From Clostridium sp. 1001271st1 H5 (GTDB taxonomy: Bacteria; Bacillota; Clostridia; Lachnospirales; Lachnospiraceae): 64,000 bases of DNA. The stretch spans positions 248,001 to 312,000 of the forward strand of contig NZ_SPHO01000005.1 in assembly GCF_005845215.1 (NCBI RefSeq). The letters are read 5' to 3'. Below are positions 9,890 to 18,642 of this stretch, piece by piece (the stretch's first letter is position 1; each line of letters begins with the position of its first letter). The position numbers were made by a program, and so were the translations under genes. Under the pieces are notes generated by a model. It was not told the origin of the DNA. It made no database searches and saw only the letters and a list, made by a program, of their open reading frames with translations.

Positions 9890-10108
9890 ATGCCATTACA
9901 GAAACCAAGGTCTGGGACAGCCAGAGAGAAAAGAAATTGTTGGTCGAGAGGGAACGGACCATACAGCTACAGGGGAGAACTGAAACATGGTCTTTCCCTG
10001 AACAGACGGTATCTGAACAGGAAGGTCCGCCGTTACACCGGAGATGCGTTGAAAGGGAATCAATACCGGAAAATATGCAAGACGGTCTATATGGTTGATT
10101 TTACTTAA
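9890..10108 (+). CDS. Small basic protein at the ICE left end
   Basis: 72 residues starting at ATG 9890 with a weak GAGGAAAC site. The product is very basic (RRYLNRKVRRYTGDALKG) and ends just before a clear terminator, which supports it being a real unit. I do not recognise a family with confidence; a nucleic-acid-binding role is a guess from charge. The region 9656-9889 upstream has no other credible gene beyond possible recombinase sites. Confidence 0.45.
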   Translation: MPLQKPRSGTAREKRNCWSRGNGPYSYRGELKHGLSLNRRYLNRKVRRYTGDALKGNQYRKICKTVYMVDFT

Positions 10109-10113
10109 CCGTG

Positions 10114-10148
10114 AGCCATGCTCTTATGTTTGAGGAGCATGGCTTTTA
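10114..10148 (+). terminator. Intrinsic terminator
   Basis: AGCCATGCTC (10114-10123) pairs perfectly with GAGCATGGCT (10135-10144), followed by TTTT. It follows the small ORF stop by six bases. Confidence 0.75.
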
Positions 10149-10200
10149 AGTCAGATTGTCATAATGCAGTTGGCAATTGATAGAAGGAGGCTTGGGACAA

Positions 10201-10746
10201 ATGAAAAAGGAAATCTATTCTGTGAAATGTCCGAAACGGGTTCAATTTGGCGATCCGCTGTATTTTGAAGAATACAAGGGGAAGAAGTTGGCCAGTCTGG
10301 TAGCGGACTGTAAACCACCGCGCAACTTTGTGGCAAAGGTTGTTTTAACGGAAGAACCAGTAAAGGGATACCCGGATGAGATGTCCTGCACTATGACGCT
10401 TTACATGGCGCCGAAGGAAACAATCGACACCTACGTGGACGGCTGTATGTACAAAGGTCAGGATGTTACGGAAAAAGAAATCGGAGTGGATACCGCAAAA
10501 TACCTGTTCAATGTGGACGGACGCTATGAGGAAATTCATACAGGCGCGGATGGCTATTGGGGAAATTACATGGAGCTTTCCCGTGGACAGGGTACGAACC
10601 GGATTCTGGATGCGATGACGGTATCTGTGTGCATGCCGGAATTTAAAGATTTTGAAAGCATGAAGCGCCTGACCGGATATTTCTTTTTAGATGCCCGGCT
10701 TTTAGCGGCTCCAGACAGCCAGACCACACAGATGAAAATGGAATAA
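10201..10746 (+). CDS. Conserved ICE accessory protein, unknown function
   Basis: 181 residues from ATG 10201, with GAAGGAGG about 12 bases upstream. Soluble, mixed alpha/beta look, no signal peptide or membrane segment. Segments such as VKCPKRVQFGDPLYFEEYKG suggest a small beta-rich N-terminal domain. It heads a run of small genes (10201-11438) that ends with a terminator. I do not recognise the family. Confidence 0.7.
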   Translation: MKKEIYSVKCPKRVQFGDPLYFEEYKGKKLASLVADCKPPRNFVAKVVLTEEPVKGYPDEMSCTMTLYMAPKETIDTYVDGCMYKGQDVTEKEIGVDTAKYLFNVDGRYEEIHTGADGYWGNYMELSRGQGTNRILDAMTVSVCMPEFKDFESMKRLTGYFFLDARLLAAPDSQTTQMKME

Positions 10747-10778
10747 AAGTGAAGAAAAATATTAGATGGAAGTGAGGA

Positions 10779-11168
10779 ATGATGTCGATGAAAGATTATG
10801 AGGTAAACACCGCCGTATTATTCCATACCGGTTTTGCTGACGGGGAATGCAATCGCCTGATGTTTGAAGGAATGAAAGAAAAAATAGTCAATGACATCAG
10901 GAGCGCATTCGAGAAAGACAGCACACTCTCCCAAAATATCACCAGTAACCTGGATTTTACGTTTTCCGGGTACAAGGTAAAAGTGGAGTATACGTTCTCG
11001 TGCCATGACGAAAACGAAGCGGAAGCGGAAAGTTTTTCAAATTACTGTCTGCAGAATATCCGGGAAGGATTGCAGGAAAAGGGATACACCATGGAAAAAG
11101 TTACCTGCGAGGCAGGCGAGATGGATATGGCGTGGCTGGATCGGCTGGAAACTATGTGGTTTGGATAA
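10779..11168 (+). CDS. Hypothetical ICE accessory protein
   Basis: About 129 residues; ATG codons at 10779, 10782 and 10788 follow AGTGAGGA and cannot be separated. Acidic soluble protein with no recognised domain; it contains NYCLQNIREGLQEKG and ends in WLDRLETMWFG. Lies 32 bases after the previous gene and is probably in the same transcript. Confidence 0.65.
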   Translation: MMSMKDYEVNTAVLFHTGFADGECNRLMFEGMKEKIVNDIRSAFEKDSTLSQNITSNLDFTFSGYKVKVEYTFSCHDENEAEAESFSNYCLQNIREGLQEKGYTMEKVTCEAGEMDMAWLDRLETMWFG

Positions 11169-11231
11169 AGCCCGCCAGGATTCGGCTGTGAGCAAAATGG
11201 ACATGAATACTACATCAGGGAGGCTGATACA

Positions 11232-11438
11232 ATGATGCATTATGAACGCGTGAGAACCGATTTATCACAGGCAGAAAAGACAATAAAAACAGCACTGAGA
11301 TTCACGATTGATTCGGAAACAGAAAAAGCGGCATTGGAGGAAGCGCTGGGGCTGGTTCAGCAGGCAAAGGAAAAATGTCGGATGGTTCAGGAAGAATCCA
11401 TGCAGGCGTTGTTTACACGGGGCATGAAAATGCAGTAG
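11232..11438 (+). CDS. Small helical hypothetical protein
   Basis: 68 residues, almost entirely helical and charged (EKTIKTALRFTIDSETEKAALEEALGLVQQAKEK), so a coiled-coil is likely. Last gene before a terminator. No family recognised. Confidence 0.6.
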   Translation: MMHYERVRTDLSQAEKTIKTALRFTIDSETEKAALEEALGLVQQAKEKCRMVQEESMQALFTRGMKMQ

Positions 11439-11476
11439 ATGATGAAATTGTAAATGAATAAAAAAGAGAAATAAGT

Positions 11477-11523
11477 AAGACCGATTATGTTCTTCATGTG
11501 AGAATATGACCGGTCTTTTTTGT
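11477..11523 (+). terminator. Intrinsic terminator
   Basis: AAGACCG (11477-11483) pairs with CGGTCTT (11511-11517), with a loop that contains an additional weaker stem, followed by a T run. It closes the 10.2-11.4 kb unit. Confidence 0.7.
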
Positions 11524-11575
11524 TTTTAAAGCGATTGAAGATGAACACTTATTTTGAGAGAAAGGACTGAGAACC

Positions 11576-12286
11576 ATGACTGCAAAATTTATGGCCAGTA
11601 CACCATATGCCAATACCGAGTTTGAGATGCAGATGATTCCTGGCTTCACACCCCGCAGAAGCGGAATGACGGTGAGCCGCTTTGAATACAGCGTTTGTGG
11701 CGATGACGGTAGCTGCTGCTCACAGCAAGGCAGAAAGAAAAAAGATACAAACCCTGCTGGCTGCGTCTGCCTGCGTGAACGGCTTGTGACGGGCTGTGTC
11801 CCCTTTCATGAGCTGTTGGGCGTACTTACCGCAGAGGTACGGGAACGCCCCTTTGTGAGCCGCGTGTCGCGCCTGTCGGCCAGACCACGGACGTTATTCT
11901 CTGACCGCAGGCATTTCCGATGCTTTGAACGACAGTGGAAGGAACGTACAAAGATGCAGGATGAGTCTGCGTGGTGCGCCGCCCTGTACCTTCTGACCGC
12001 AGATATGTTCCTCTGGAGCAAAGCCGAGGCGGCGGTGCGTCCGGATTTGATTGATTTTTCATCCATCCATATTCACGGTGTGGATCTGGACGGCTATGTT
12101 TTGTTTCATACAGCAAAAGACTTATACAAAGGAACCAAACACATCAGCCTTTCGGAACTGACCGATCCGGAGCTGGTGAGTGATGAAGCCTTCTGGCTGA
12201 TTATCACCGCGTTCCTGATCCGGCGCTATGGCCCGGCTGTCATTTTGAAGGAAACGGAGGGTAAAGAATGCTTGAAATCTATTTAA
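11576..12286 (+). CDS. Hypothetical protein, possibly a composite reading frame
   Basis: 236 residues preceded by GAGAGAAAGGA. The first ~125 residues are unusual: Cys clusters (CGDDGSCCS, CVCLRERL) then a long Arg-rich stretch. Residues 125-230 (AALYLLTADMFLWSKAEAAV onward) look like an ordinary alpha-helical domain. In another frame, 11690-11790 encodes a plausible end of a different small protein with AAAHSKAERKKIQTLLAASACV followed by a stop. The N-terminal half may therefore be fused junk or the remains of a frameshifted gene, with the real product starting near ATG 11953. Overlaps the next gene by 19 bases. Confidence 0.5.
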   Translation: MTAKFMASTPYANTEFEMQMIPGFTPRRSGMTVSRFEYSVCGDDGSCCSQQGRKKKDTNPAGCVCLRERLVTGCVPFHELLGVLTAEVRERPFVSRVSRLSARPRTLFSDRRHFRCFERQWKERTKMQDESAWCAALYLLTADMFLWSKAEAAVRPDLIDFSSIHIHGVDLDGYVLFHTAKDLYKGTKHISLSELTDPELVSDEAFWLIITAFLIRRYGPAVILKETEGKECLKSI

Positions 12287-13896
12287 CCGATGGCGAAGAT
12301 CAGGGCGTGTGGTTAAAGCTGCCATCCTCATCCGCTGAACTTGGCGAAGCCTATGCCAAGCTGGAGGAAGCGAAGGAATACCCGAAAATAGAAATCCATG
12401 ATGTAAAGTCCCCCGTAGATGGTCTGGCGGACTTTTTGACAGGGAAACCAGCCACATACCACAGTCTGGAGGAACTCGATTTCCTCGCCAGACGGATGGA
12501 GGGCATGACGGAACAGGAGCGGGAAATCTTCGGAGCCGCTGTGCAGATTGAAAAGCCGTATACCCTGATGGAACTTGTGAACCTGTCCTGCAACCTGAAT
12601 AAATTTGCGTTTTATCCGGATGTCCGGACAGAGGCAGAGCTGGGGAAATATCTGATTCAGAAGGATTATGACCAGATACCGGAAGAACTCGCCGCCGCTT
12701 TGGATTATGAGGTATTTGGCCGGACGTATGCGGAAAATCACGCCGGACAATTCACACAATCAGGCTATGCCTTCAGAACCGGCGAGGCGCTGGAGCCGCT
12801 CTATGATGGAAAATGCCTGCCTGATCCAAATTATGAGAAAAACAGTCTGCTGAAGGTGTCCTGTTACAAGGATAAAAAAGTGGATTCATTCTATCTGCCT
12901 GTGCCGGATATGAGACTGGATTATTTAAGGAATAAACTTAGAATATCCAGTCTGGAGGACTTCCGGCAATTTCATGTTCTGGATGAGCTGGAGGGGCTGA
13001 AGGAACGTCTGCCCTGTGGCAGTTCCATACCGGAACTGAATCGTTTTGCCGCAGCGCTGAATATGAAATTAGATGGTACAAGAACGCAGCAAAAAACACT
13101 ATTTGCAGCACTGGAAGCGGAAGCCCCCAGCACAATGGAAAGAGCGATTCAGATTGTGGAGACTCTGGGTGATTACCGGATTGTCATGGAACCGAAGGAG
13201 TTTAAAGAACCGGCGGACTTCGCTCATAGAGAGCTGGAGATCAGTGACAGTTACTATGTTGATAAATTCACAGCAAAGTTTTTGAATTTTACCTCCCTTG
13301 GAAAAGCCATGATGAAGGAAGAAGGAGCCATACAGACAACCTGTGGGGTGGTGGTAAATGAGCGGAGTACGATACAGCCGCTTCCGGAGGAATTGTCCTC
13401 CTTTAAGCTGTTCAGCCCTCTGGCCGCGAACCTGTTTACCAGACATGAATGGGGGTACTCTGACCAGCCACAGGAAATAGATGCCTATGATTTATGTGAG
13501 TACGAGAAATTGCTGCGGGATTTCCTGAAGAAGGAGTCGCTGGAATATGAAGGGGAACGGGTGCTTGCCCCTTATCTGAGAAATAAGCTGCTGGAGCGGA
13601 AGGTTTACTCCATGACTCCCGCGGTCGAGGAATGGGACGGAAAGCTGTGGGGAGTTTTGGACGTGCAGGCGTATGGGAAACTGTCGGAGGGAGAATTGGA
13701 GGGCCTAAAGGAAGAATGGGAGGGACAATGCAGCGACGGGTTCGGGGAAGGATTTGCACAGCAACCGATTGAAGTGGACAACGGTGAGATGTATGTGTGC
13801 TTTTGGCAGCCCGGAAACAATTTTGTGATACAAACAGAGCAGGAATTGAAATCCGGCCAGTCACAGGGATTTGGGATGAGAATGGGAGGGATGTAG
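12268..13896 (+). CDS. ArdA-like antirestriction protein (multi-domain)
   Basis: 542 residues starting MLEIYLTDGEDQGVWLKLP. ArdA-family domains recur: the fold begins with a strand carrying 'G.W..LP', then an ELNRLA-like segment (EELDFLARRMEGM; IPELNRFAAALN) and NLSCNLNKFAFYPDV. ArdA proteins mimic B-form DNA, are acidic, and block type I restriction and modification enzymes, protecting an incoming element. Typical ArdA is about 165 residues, so this is an expanded multi-domain version. Immediately followed by a second ArdA gene. Confidence 0.75.
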   Translation: MLEIYLTDGEDQGVWLKLPSSSAELGEAYAKLEEAKEYPKIEIHDVKSPVDGLADFLTGKPATYHSLEELDFLARRMEGMTEQEREIFGAAVQIEKPYTLMELVNLSCNLNKFAFYPDVRTEAELGKYLIQKDYDQIPEELAAALDYEVFGRTYAENHAGQFTQSGYAFRTGEALEPLYDGKCLPDPNYEKNSLLKVSCYKDKKVDSFYLPVPDMRLDYLRNKLRISSLEDFRQFHVLDELEGLKERLPCGSSIPELNRFAAALNMKLDGTRTQQKTLFAALEAEAPSTMERAIQIVETLGDYRIVMEPKEFKEPADFAHRELEISDSYYVDKFTAKFLNFTSLGKAMMKEEGAIQTTCGVVVNERSTIQPLPEELSSFKLFSPLAANLFTRHEWGYSDQPQEIDAYDLCEYEKLLRDFLKKESLEYEGERVLAPYLRNKLLERKVYSMTPAVEEWDGKLWGVLDVQAYGKLSEGELEGLKEEWEGQCSDGFGEGFAQQPIEVDNGEMYVCFWQPGNNFVIQTEQELKSGQSQGFGMRMGGM

Positions 13897-15084
13897 ATGC
13901 AGGTGACTATCACGGCAGACCAGCACCGGGGTCAGCGCGGCTACCACGGCGCGGATTTGGAACTGCCAGCCAGCCGGTATGCGATAGACGATGCCCTGCA
14001 GCGCGCCCATGTGCCGGAGGGCGGCGGCTATGAGCTGCATGGCTTCAGAGGCTTTCCCAGTTTTGTCAGATCCGCCCTGATTCTATCGGGCAGTAAAACG
14101 CTGGAGGAATTAAATCTGCTGGCGGTTAAGGCAGGCCGGATGAATGAAACGCAGCTTGGAGCCTATGAAGGGATTCTGAAACTCCGGCAGGACGCCGATA
14201 TCGACCACCCCATGAGCATGAAGGAACTGATCAATGCCGCCTACAACGTGGATAGTTTTGAGTTTCATCCCGGCGTCACCAATGATTATGATCTCGGCGC
14301 AATCTGTATGCAGAATGAAATGCTGGATTTGATTCAAGACCTGCCTGACGAGGTGTTCGACCTGCTGGATGAGGAAAAGGTCGGCCAGGCACTCCGCCGT
14401 AATGATCAGGGTACTTTTACCTCGCAGGGTTATGTGTACCGCAGCTCGAAGGATTGGCAGGAGGTCTATGACGGCGTTCATCTGCCGGAACAGCCGGACG
14501 GTCACAGCGGTCTGATTTCCCTGCGGCTGGAAAGCGTGGATAACGCTCCGGTTACGGACAGCGGCGTGTGGCTGGAATTACCCGCCGATGAGCAGGCCAT
14601 GCGGTTGGCGCTTGCTTCACTTGGAGAAAGTACCTTTGACACCTGTGTGATTGCCGAGGCAGAGAGCATCCTCCCCTCCCTGAAATACCAGCTTGCAGGT
14701 GATGAGGACATTGGCAGGCTGAACACGTTAGCAGGGAGGATGCAGGCGTTTCCGGACAGGCGGACACTGGTGAAATATAAGGCTGTGCTGGAGCTGGAGG
14801 TCTGCAATGACCTCGATATGCAGTTGGATATTGCGGAGAATCTGGACTGTTATGATTACGATCCCATTATCCTCTCCCTGGAAGCCTATGCGGAATATGT
14901 CCTGAAAGAAGCCGATTTCGATGTAAACGATCCGGCATTTTCCGGATTCGATTTTAAAGGTTATGGGGAGCGCTGCCTGCAGGGCAACGGTTTTGTCACC
15001 ACACCCTACGGCTCCATCGCCCGCAATGAGAAACCCTTTGTGCCGGAGTATACCAGACTGACTCCCGGAATGACCATGCAGTAA
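13897..15084 (+). CDS. ArdA-like antirestriction protein, two domains
   Basis: 395 residues, ATG directly after the previous stop. Two ArdA-like units are visible: residues 15-140 with EELNLLAVKAGRMNE and ELINAAYNVDSFEFHPGV, and residues 205-340 with GVWLELPADEQAMRLALASLG, DIGRLNTLAGRMQAF and DIAENLDCYDYDPI. Strongly acidic, as expected for a DNA mimic. Tandem ArdA genes near the leading end of a conjugative element are consistent with early expression after transfer. Confidence 0.85.
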   Translation: MQVTITADQHRGQRGYHGADLELPASRYAIDDALQRAHVPEGGGYELHGFRGFPSFVRSALILSGSKTLEELNLLAVKAGRMNETQLGAYEGILKLRQDADIDHPMSMKELINAAYNVDSFEFHPGVTNDYDLGAICMQNEMLDLIQDLPDEVFDLLDEEKVGQALRRNDQGTFTSQGYVYRSSKDWQEVYDGVHLPEQPDGHSGLISLRLESVDNAPVTDSGVWLELPADEQAMRLALASLGESTFDTCVIAEAESILPSLKYQLAGDEDIGRLNTLAGRMQAFPDRRTLVKYKAVLELEVCNDLDMQLDIAENLDCYDYDPIILSLEAYAEYVLKEADFDVNDPAFSGFDFKGYGERCLQGNGFVTTPYGSIARNEKPFVPEYTRLTPGMTMQ

Positions 15085-15105
15085 AGGCAGAGAAAGGAAC
15101 ATGCA

Positions 15106-15474
15106 ATGGCAGTATTTGACGCGACAAAAGAAGGGTATATGCTGGCGGAGATTGACGGGAAGCCCGTCCTTTTCACCAATATGCGCCTCGACCGTGACAC
15201 TGTCCCGGAGGGGCTTTTTTGTTATGATGTACGGGATTCTGATGATTTGGACGGCAGCTTTGCCGAGATCAAACGGTCTGTGATGGTCAACCACTGGGGA
15301 ACCATCCTGTGCCGGGAGCCGTTTCCGTTGGATGAACATGGCGGTTATTATCCGGATGACTGGGGATTTATCGACCGGGATATGAGCCTTACGGAATTTC
15401 AGCAGGCAGCGCTGGAACAGCTTGCGGCTGTTATGAAGAAGGAACCTTCCTATTCCGGCATGGAGATGAAATGA
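15106..15474 (+). CDS. LPD28-like domain protein
   Basis: 122 residues, AGAAAGGAAC ribosome site. Contains GKPVLFTNMRLDRDTVPEGLFCYDVR and a later ILCREPFPLDEHGGYY segment, a pattern I associate with the LPD28 domain found in large polyvalent proteins and ICE accessory genes. Function unknown, proposed by others to aid establishment of mobile DNA. A related protein occurs at 32012-32386 in the same element. Confidence 0.65.
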   Translation: MAVFDATKEGYMLAEIDGKPVLFTNMRLDRDTVPEGLFCYDVRDSDDLDGSFAEIKRSVMVNHWGTILCREPFPLDEHGGYYPDDWGFIDRDMSLTEFQQAALEQLAAVMKKEPSYSGMEMK

Positions 15475-15512
15475 CAGATAACGACCGCCGCAGGCAAAGG
15501 AGGTGATGCGGC

Positions 15513-16493
15513 ATCAACAGCTTTATTAGTTGGGTGGGCGGTAAAAAGGCCCTCCGCAAGTTGATTTATACCATGTTCCCGGCTAAGTTTGACCGTTATA
15601 TTGAGGTATTCGGCGGCGGTGGCTGGGTGCTGTTCGGGAAGCCGCCCGACCAGAGGTGCATGGAGGTCTACAACGATTACAATTCCAATCTGGCCAACCT
15701 GTTCTACTGTGTGAAGAACCGGACGGGATCGCTCCTGCGTGAACTGGGGTTCCTGCCCATCAACAGCCGTGATGAGTTTACCGTAATCCGTAACTTCCTC
15801 GACAAACAGGAATTCGACACCCGGTTCTTGAACGAGGAACTGGAGCTGGCCGAGATTTCCCTGCCGCCGCCGGAGTACGAGGAAATAAAAGCGATTCTGC
15901 AGGAGAATGCGGAGGTGACGGACGTCAAGCGTGCGGCGGCATTTTTTAAGCTCATCCGTTACAGCTATGGGAGCGGATGTACCTCGTATGGCTGCCAGCC
16001 CTTTGATGTGCGGAAATGCTTTGCGGCCATCTGGCAGGCATCCCGCAGGCTTTCGGATACCGTGGTGGAAAACAAAGACTTTGAGGCGCTGATCCGGCAG
16101 TATGACCGGGAGAACGCCTTTTTCTATTGCGATCCGCCTTATTATGAAACGGAGGGTCACTATGCCGTGGTGTTCCGGAAAGAGGATCACACACGGCTTA
16201 GGGATGCGCTGGCTGTGAGTAAGGGGAAATGGATGGTCAGCTACAACGACTGCGAATTTATCCGGGAACTGTATGCCGGTTATACCATCACAGCCGTCAC
16301 CCGCATCAACAACCTGGCCCAGCGTTATGACGGGGGCTGTGAATTCCCGGAGGTCATCATCACCAATTACGATCCAAGAGAACAGGAACGGACAGAGCCA
16401 AGGCAGCTTCATCTGTTTTCCCTATATGATGAGGACGAGGATGACCGCTATGCGATAGCAGAGCCGACCGGCTCGGAAAGTGAGGCAATATGA
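15513..16493 (+). CDS. D12-class (Dam-type) N6-adenine DNA methyltransferase, apparent ATC start
   Basis: The family N-terminus FISWVGGKKALRKLI (AdoMet-binding) is intact, and the DPPY catalytic motif appears as YCDPPYYE at about residue 207. Methylates adenine in DNA, here likely protecting the element from restriction. The frame opens after a TGA at 15504. An AAAGGAGG site (15496-15503) stands 9 bases before ATC AAC AGC TTT ATT AGT TGG, where relatives as I recall them begin MNSFISW. No ATG or TTG precedes the motif; GTG at 15534 would remove part of the AdoMet site. I therefore place the start at ATC 15513, giving 326 residues. Confidence 0.85.
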   Translation: MNSFISWVGGKKALRKLIYTMFPAKFDRYIEVFGGGGWVLFGKPPDQRCMEVYNDYNSNLANLFYCVKNRTGSLLRELGFLPINSRDEFTVIRNFLDKQEFDTRFLNEELELAEISLPPPEYEEIKAILQENAEVTDVKRAAAFFKLIRYSYGSGCTSYGCQPFDVRKCFAAIWQASRRLSDTVVENKDFEALIRQYDRENAFFYCDPPYYETEGHYAVVFRKEDHTRLRDALAVSKGKWMVSYNDCEFIRELYAGYTITAVTRINNLAQRYDGGCEFPEVIITNYDPREQERTEPRQLHLFSLYDEDEDDRYAIAEPTGSESEAI

Positions 16494-16750
16494 ATCAGTC
16501 AGAAAAGAAAATGACACCGGCACCGCCGGAAGGGAACGTCCTTTCCATCCCGAACATCATGCTGGAAGCGGCGGGGATTCCCAAAGACAGCGACCTGACA
16601 GTGGAAACACTCCCTGGTGTCCTGCTAATAGGCCATGAGGAACCGTTTAAGACGGTAACCCATCCCCTGCTTGGACTGCTGGAGGATTTGGGGATTCCGT
16701 TTGAAGATGTCAGGCAGGCGCTGGAGGAAGGAGGATATCTTGACAAATAA
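16490..16750 (+). CDS. Small hypothetical protein paired with AbrB-like gene
   Basis: 86 residues; its ATGA start overlaps the methylase stop. Sequence such as LSIPNIMLEAAGIPKDSDLTVETLPGVLLI resembles a degenerate SpoVT/AbrB strand pattern, which would fit its position overlapping an AbrB-like gene. May form a hetero-partner of the next product (inference). Confidence 0.65.
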   Translation: MNQSEKKMTPAPPEGNVLSIPNIMLEAAGIPKDSDLTVETLPGVLLIGHEEPFKTVTHPLLGLLEDLGIPFEDVRQALEEGGYLDK

Positions 16751-17021
16751 ACCGATTTATAAGTTGGTGGATGGGAAAGGCCGTGTGCTGATTCCCAAGG
16801 CATTGCGGGACGCGGCAAAGATGGAATACGGTGACATTGTGCGTCTCGGCCTTGCGGACGGCAGGGTGACGGTGCGCAAGGTGGACATCGTGGAAGCTGG
16901 CGACCAGTCCCCGGAAGCCGTGGAAGCCTATGTGCGGGCGGCGTTCAAATCCATGCCGGATGCCACAAGGCTGGAACTGATTGGCGAATTGAGCACTCTG
17001 CTCCAGAAAAAGGAGGGATAA
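16740..17021 (+). CDS. AbrB/SpoVT-like DNA-binding protein
   Basis: 93 residues from TTG 16740, preceded by GGAGGATATC and overlapping the previous stop by 11 bases. The N-terminal half (YKLVDGKGRVLIPKALRDAAKMEYGDIVRLGLADGRVTVRKV) is a clear swapped-hairpin AbrB domain: 'D..GRV.IPK.LR..A....GD.V'. The C-terminal part is helical. AbrB proteins are dimeric or tetrameric transition-state regulators or antitoxin-like binders; the target is unknown. Confidence 0.85.
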   Translation: MTNKPIYKLVDGKGRVLIPKALRDAAKMEYGDIVRLGLADGRVTVRKVDIVEAGDQSPEAVEAYVRAAFKSMPDATRLELIGELSTLLQKKEG

Positions 17022-17025
17022 ACCG

Positions 17026-17589
17026 ATGCGAATCTTTACACATGAGGATTGTGACCAGACCGGCTTTGGATTTTCCCTGAAAAATAAGGTGGTTGTCCTG
17101 CCACAGTCTGTGCTGCCCGAAGATCATCCGGGGCAGATTTTCTTTTGCACAGGCGGCAATGGGGCGAATCCCAATCCCATTGGGCGGTCGGTATTTCTGG
17201 TTTCCCTGTCCACCGGAGAGCAGTGCCGGTTCCTGCGCGGCGATGTGATGGGGACGCTGAAGCCGGAGCTTCTGCCCGATGAGGCCAAGCTGCAGCTTTC
17301 GCAGATCCGCCCATCCGGCGCGTTAGATCTTTCCAGTCATGCGCCGCAATACTCCGGTTACAGTTTTCTGCCCGATGGACGGTATGCTGCGGGCGTCTGG
17401 CTGTGCTCCCCGCAGGAGGTCATGGGCTATATGGAAATGCAGAAGCCCTATCAGTACCGGGTGCTGATTTGTGACCGGGATGACTTTGCGGTTATGGAGG
17501 TGGTAAAGGGAGAACTGGTTTATCCATCACAGGAAGAACTCGAAGCATTCCGTCAGGGACAAAAAAACGGAGGCATGACCATGACATAA
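17026..17589 (+). CDS. Conserved ICE protein, unknown function
   Basis: 187 residues, ATG 17026 five bases after the AbrB stop. Soluble; contains GQIFFCTGGNGANPNPIGRSVFLVSLSTGE, the conserved-looking core. Such genes recur beside YodL-like genes in Clostridia ICEs as I remember them, but no biochemical role is known to me. Confidence 0.65.
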   Translation: MRIFTHEDCDQTGFGFSLKNKVVVLPQSVLPEDHPGQIFFCTGGNGANPNPIGRSVFLVSLSTGEQCRFLRGDVMGTLKPELLPDEAKLQLSQIRPSGALDLSSHAPQYSGYSFLPDGRYAAGVWLCSPQEVMGYMEMQKPYQYRVLICDRDDFAVMEVVKGELVYPSQEELEAFRQGQKNGGMTMT

Positions 17590-17604
17590 AGGGAGGGAAC
17601 GGCT

Positions 17605-18165
17605 ATGAAACCGATCCGCATTGAAAGCGGCATCATCGTCTACTACGGAAACCGGGTGGGCCGTGTGTCGGCTGGCCGCGCTGTGGTTGATCCCATGTTT
17701 GAGGGGCCGGAATTAATTGATTTCCTTACAAAGCAGCGGAATATCCGTGAGGTCCAGTGGACAGACGGGATGTTTGACCGGCTGATGAGCGCCCCCAGGG
17801 ACGCCCGCGAAATGGAGGTATTAAAGAACTGCCGTATCTGGCAGCTCAAGCCTGATGTGGATATCCGGATGAAATTCGTCAGCTATGACGAACTGTGCAA
17901 AAACTTCGGCCCGCCTGATCTGGAAAATTACCAGCAGGTGTATGACGGCGCGGTAGAAACCAATGACCTGGCCGCGCTTTATACCAAGTTCTACCTTGAC
18001 TACCCGGCCAGTTATACCGGACACATCATTTCCATGAGCGATGTGCTGGAGCTTTATGATGAATCCGGCAGCACCTTCCACTACGTTGACCGTATCGGCT
18101 TTAGGCAGGTAGATTTTGAACCGCCTGGACAGTCGATGGCGCAAGGACCAATCATGCAGTTTTAG
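17605..18165 (+). CDS. YodL-domain protein
   Basis: 186 residues, GGGAGG ribosome site. The C-terminal 100 residues, from CRIWQLKPD through YQQVYDGAVETNDLAALYTKF and YTGHIISMSDVLELYDESGS to YVDRIGFRQVDF, match the YodL-like domain pattern. These domains occur in mobile-element proteins and in B. subtilis YodL, where overexpression affects cell shape. Role in the ICE is unknown. Confidence 0.75.
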   Translation: MKPIRIESGIIVYYGNRVGRVSAGRAVVDPMFEGPELIDFLTKQRNIREVQWTDGMFDRLMSAPRDAREMEVLKNCRIWQLKPDVDIRMKFVSYDELCKNFGPPDLENYQQVYDGAVETNDLAALYTKFYLDYPASYTGHIISMSDVLELYDESGSTFHYVDRIGFRQVDFEPPGQSMAQGPIMQF

Positions 18166-18255
18166 CAGGCGGCATTGTCCACCTGTTTTTACTGAAAAGA
18201 AACAGAAAGGACGCTTTTCCCATGAAAAGGCAGAAGAAAAAAAGGAGGAACCACC

Positions 18256-18600
18256 ATGACAGAACTGGATATCCGCATCACTTCCATGTACCCGCCCGGC
18301 TCACAGGGAGGAACAAGGGCGTATGCCTCGGCAACCATCGGCGGCTGCTTTGCCGTCCGGGGAATCAAAGTCGTCGAGGGCGGTAGAGACGGCCTGTTCG
18401 TTTCCATGCCCAGCCGTAAGACACAGGACGGTTATAAGGAAGTCTGTTTCCCCGTAACCGCCGAATTTAGGGAGCAGCTCCATGGAGCTGTGCTGGATGC
18501 CTACCATCAGGCCATTGCGATGGCGCAGGCGGATGCGCCTGCGCAGACAGCTTCCGCGCAGGAAGCGCCTCAGCCCGGTCAGCAGATGACCGGAATGTAA
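18256..18600 (+). CDS. SpoVG-family protein
   Basis: 114 residues with an AAAAGGAGG site. Residues 3-85 follow the SpoVG pattern: I.I....P.GSQGGTRAYASATIGGCFAVRGIKVVEGGRDGLFVSMPSRKTQDG. Ends in a Gln/Ala/Pro-rich tail. SpoVG proteins bind nucleic acid and modulate septation or gene expression; here an element-encoded paralogue lies immediately before the pilin-like gene. Confidence 0.85.
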   Translation: MTELDIRITSMYPPGSQGGTRAYASATIGGCFAVRGIKVVEGGRDGLFVSMPSRKTQDGYKEVCFPVTAEFREQLHGAVLDAYHQAIAMAQADAPAQTASAQEAPQPGQQMTGM

Positions 18601-18642
18601 CTGTAAAACCGTCAAAATCTTAAATTTATGGAGGAAAACACA

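Noticed and set aside
9753-9983. 76-codon ORF overlapping the small basic gene
   Set aside because: Frame without ribosome site; the 9890 frame fits the terminator position better.
15450-16412. 320-codon minus-strand ORF opposite the Dam-type methylase
   Set aside because: Shadow of a gene with intact catalytic motifs; product resembles nothing.
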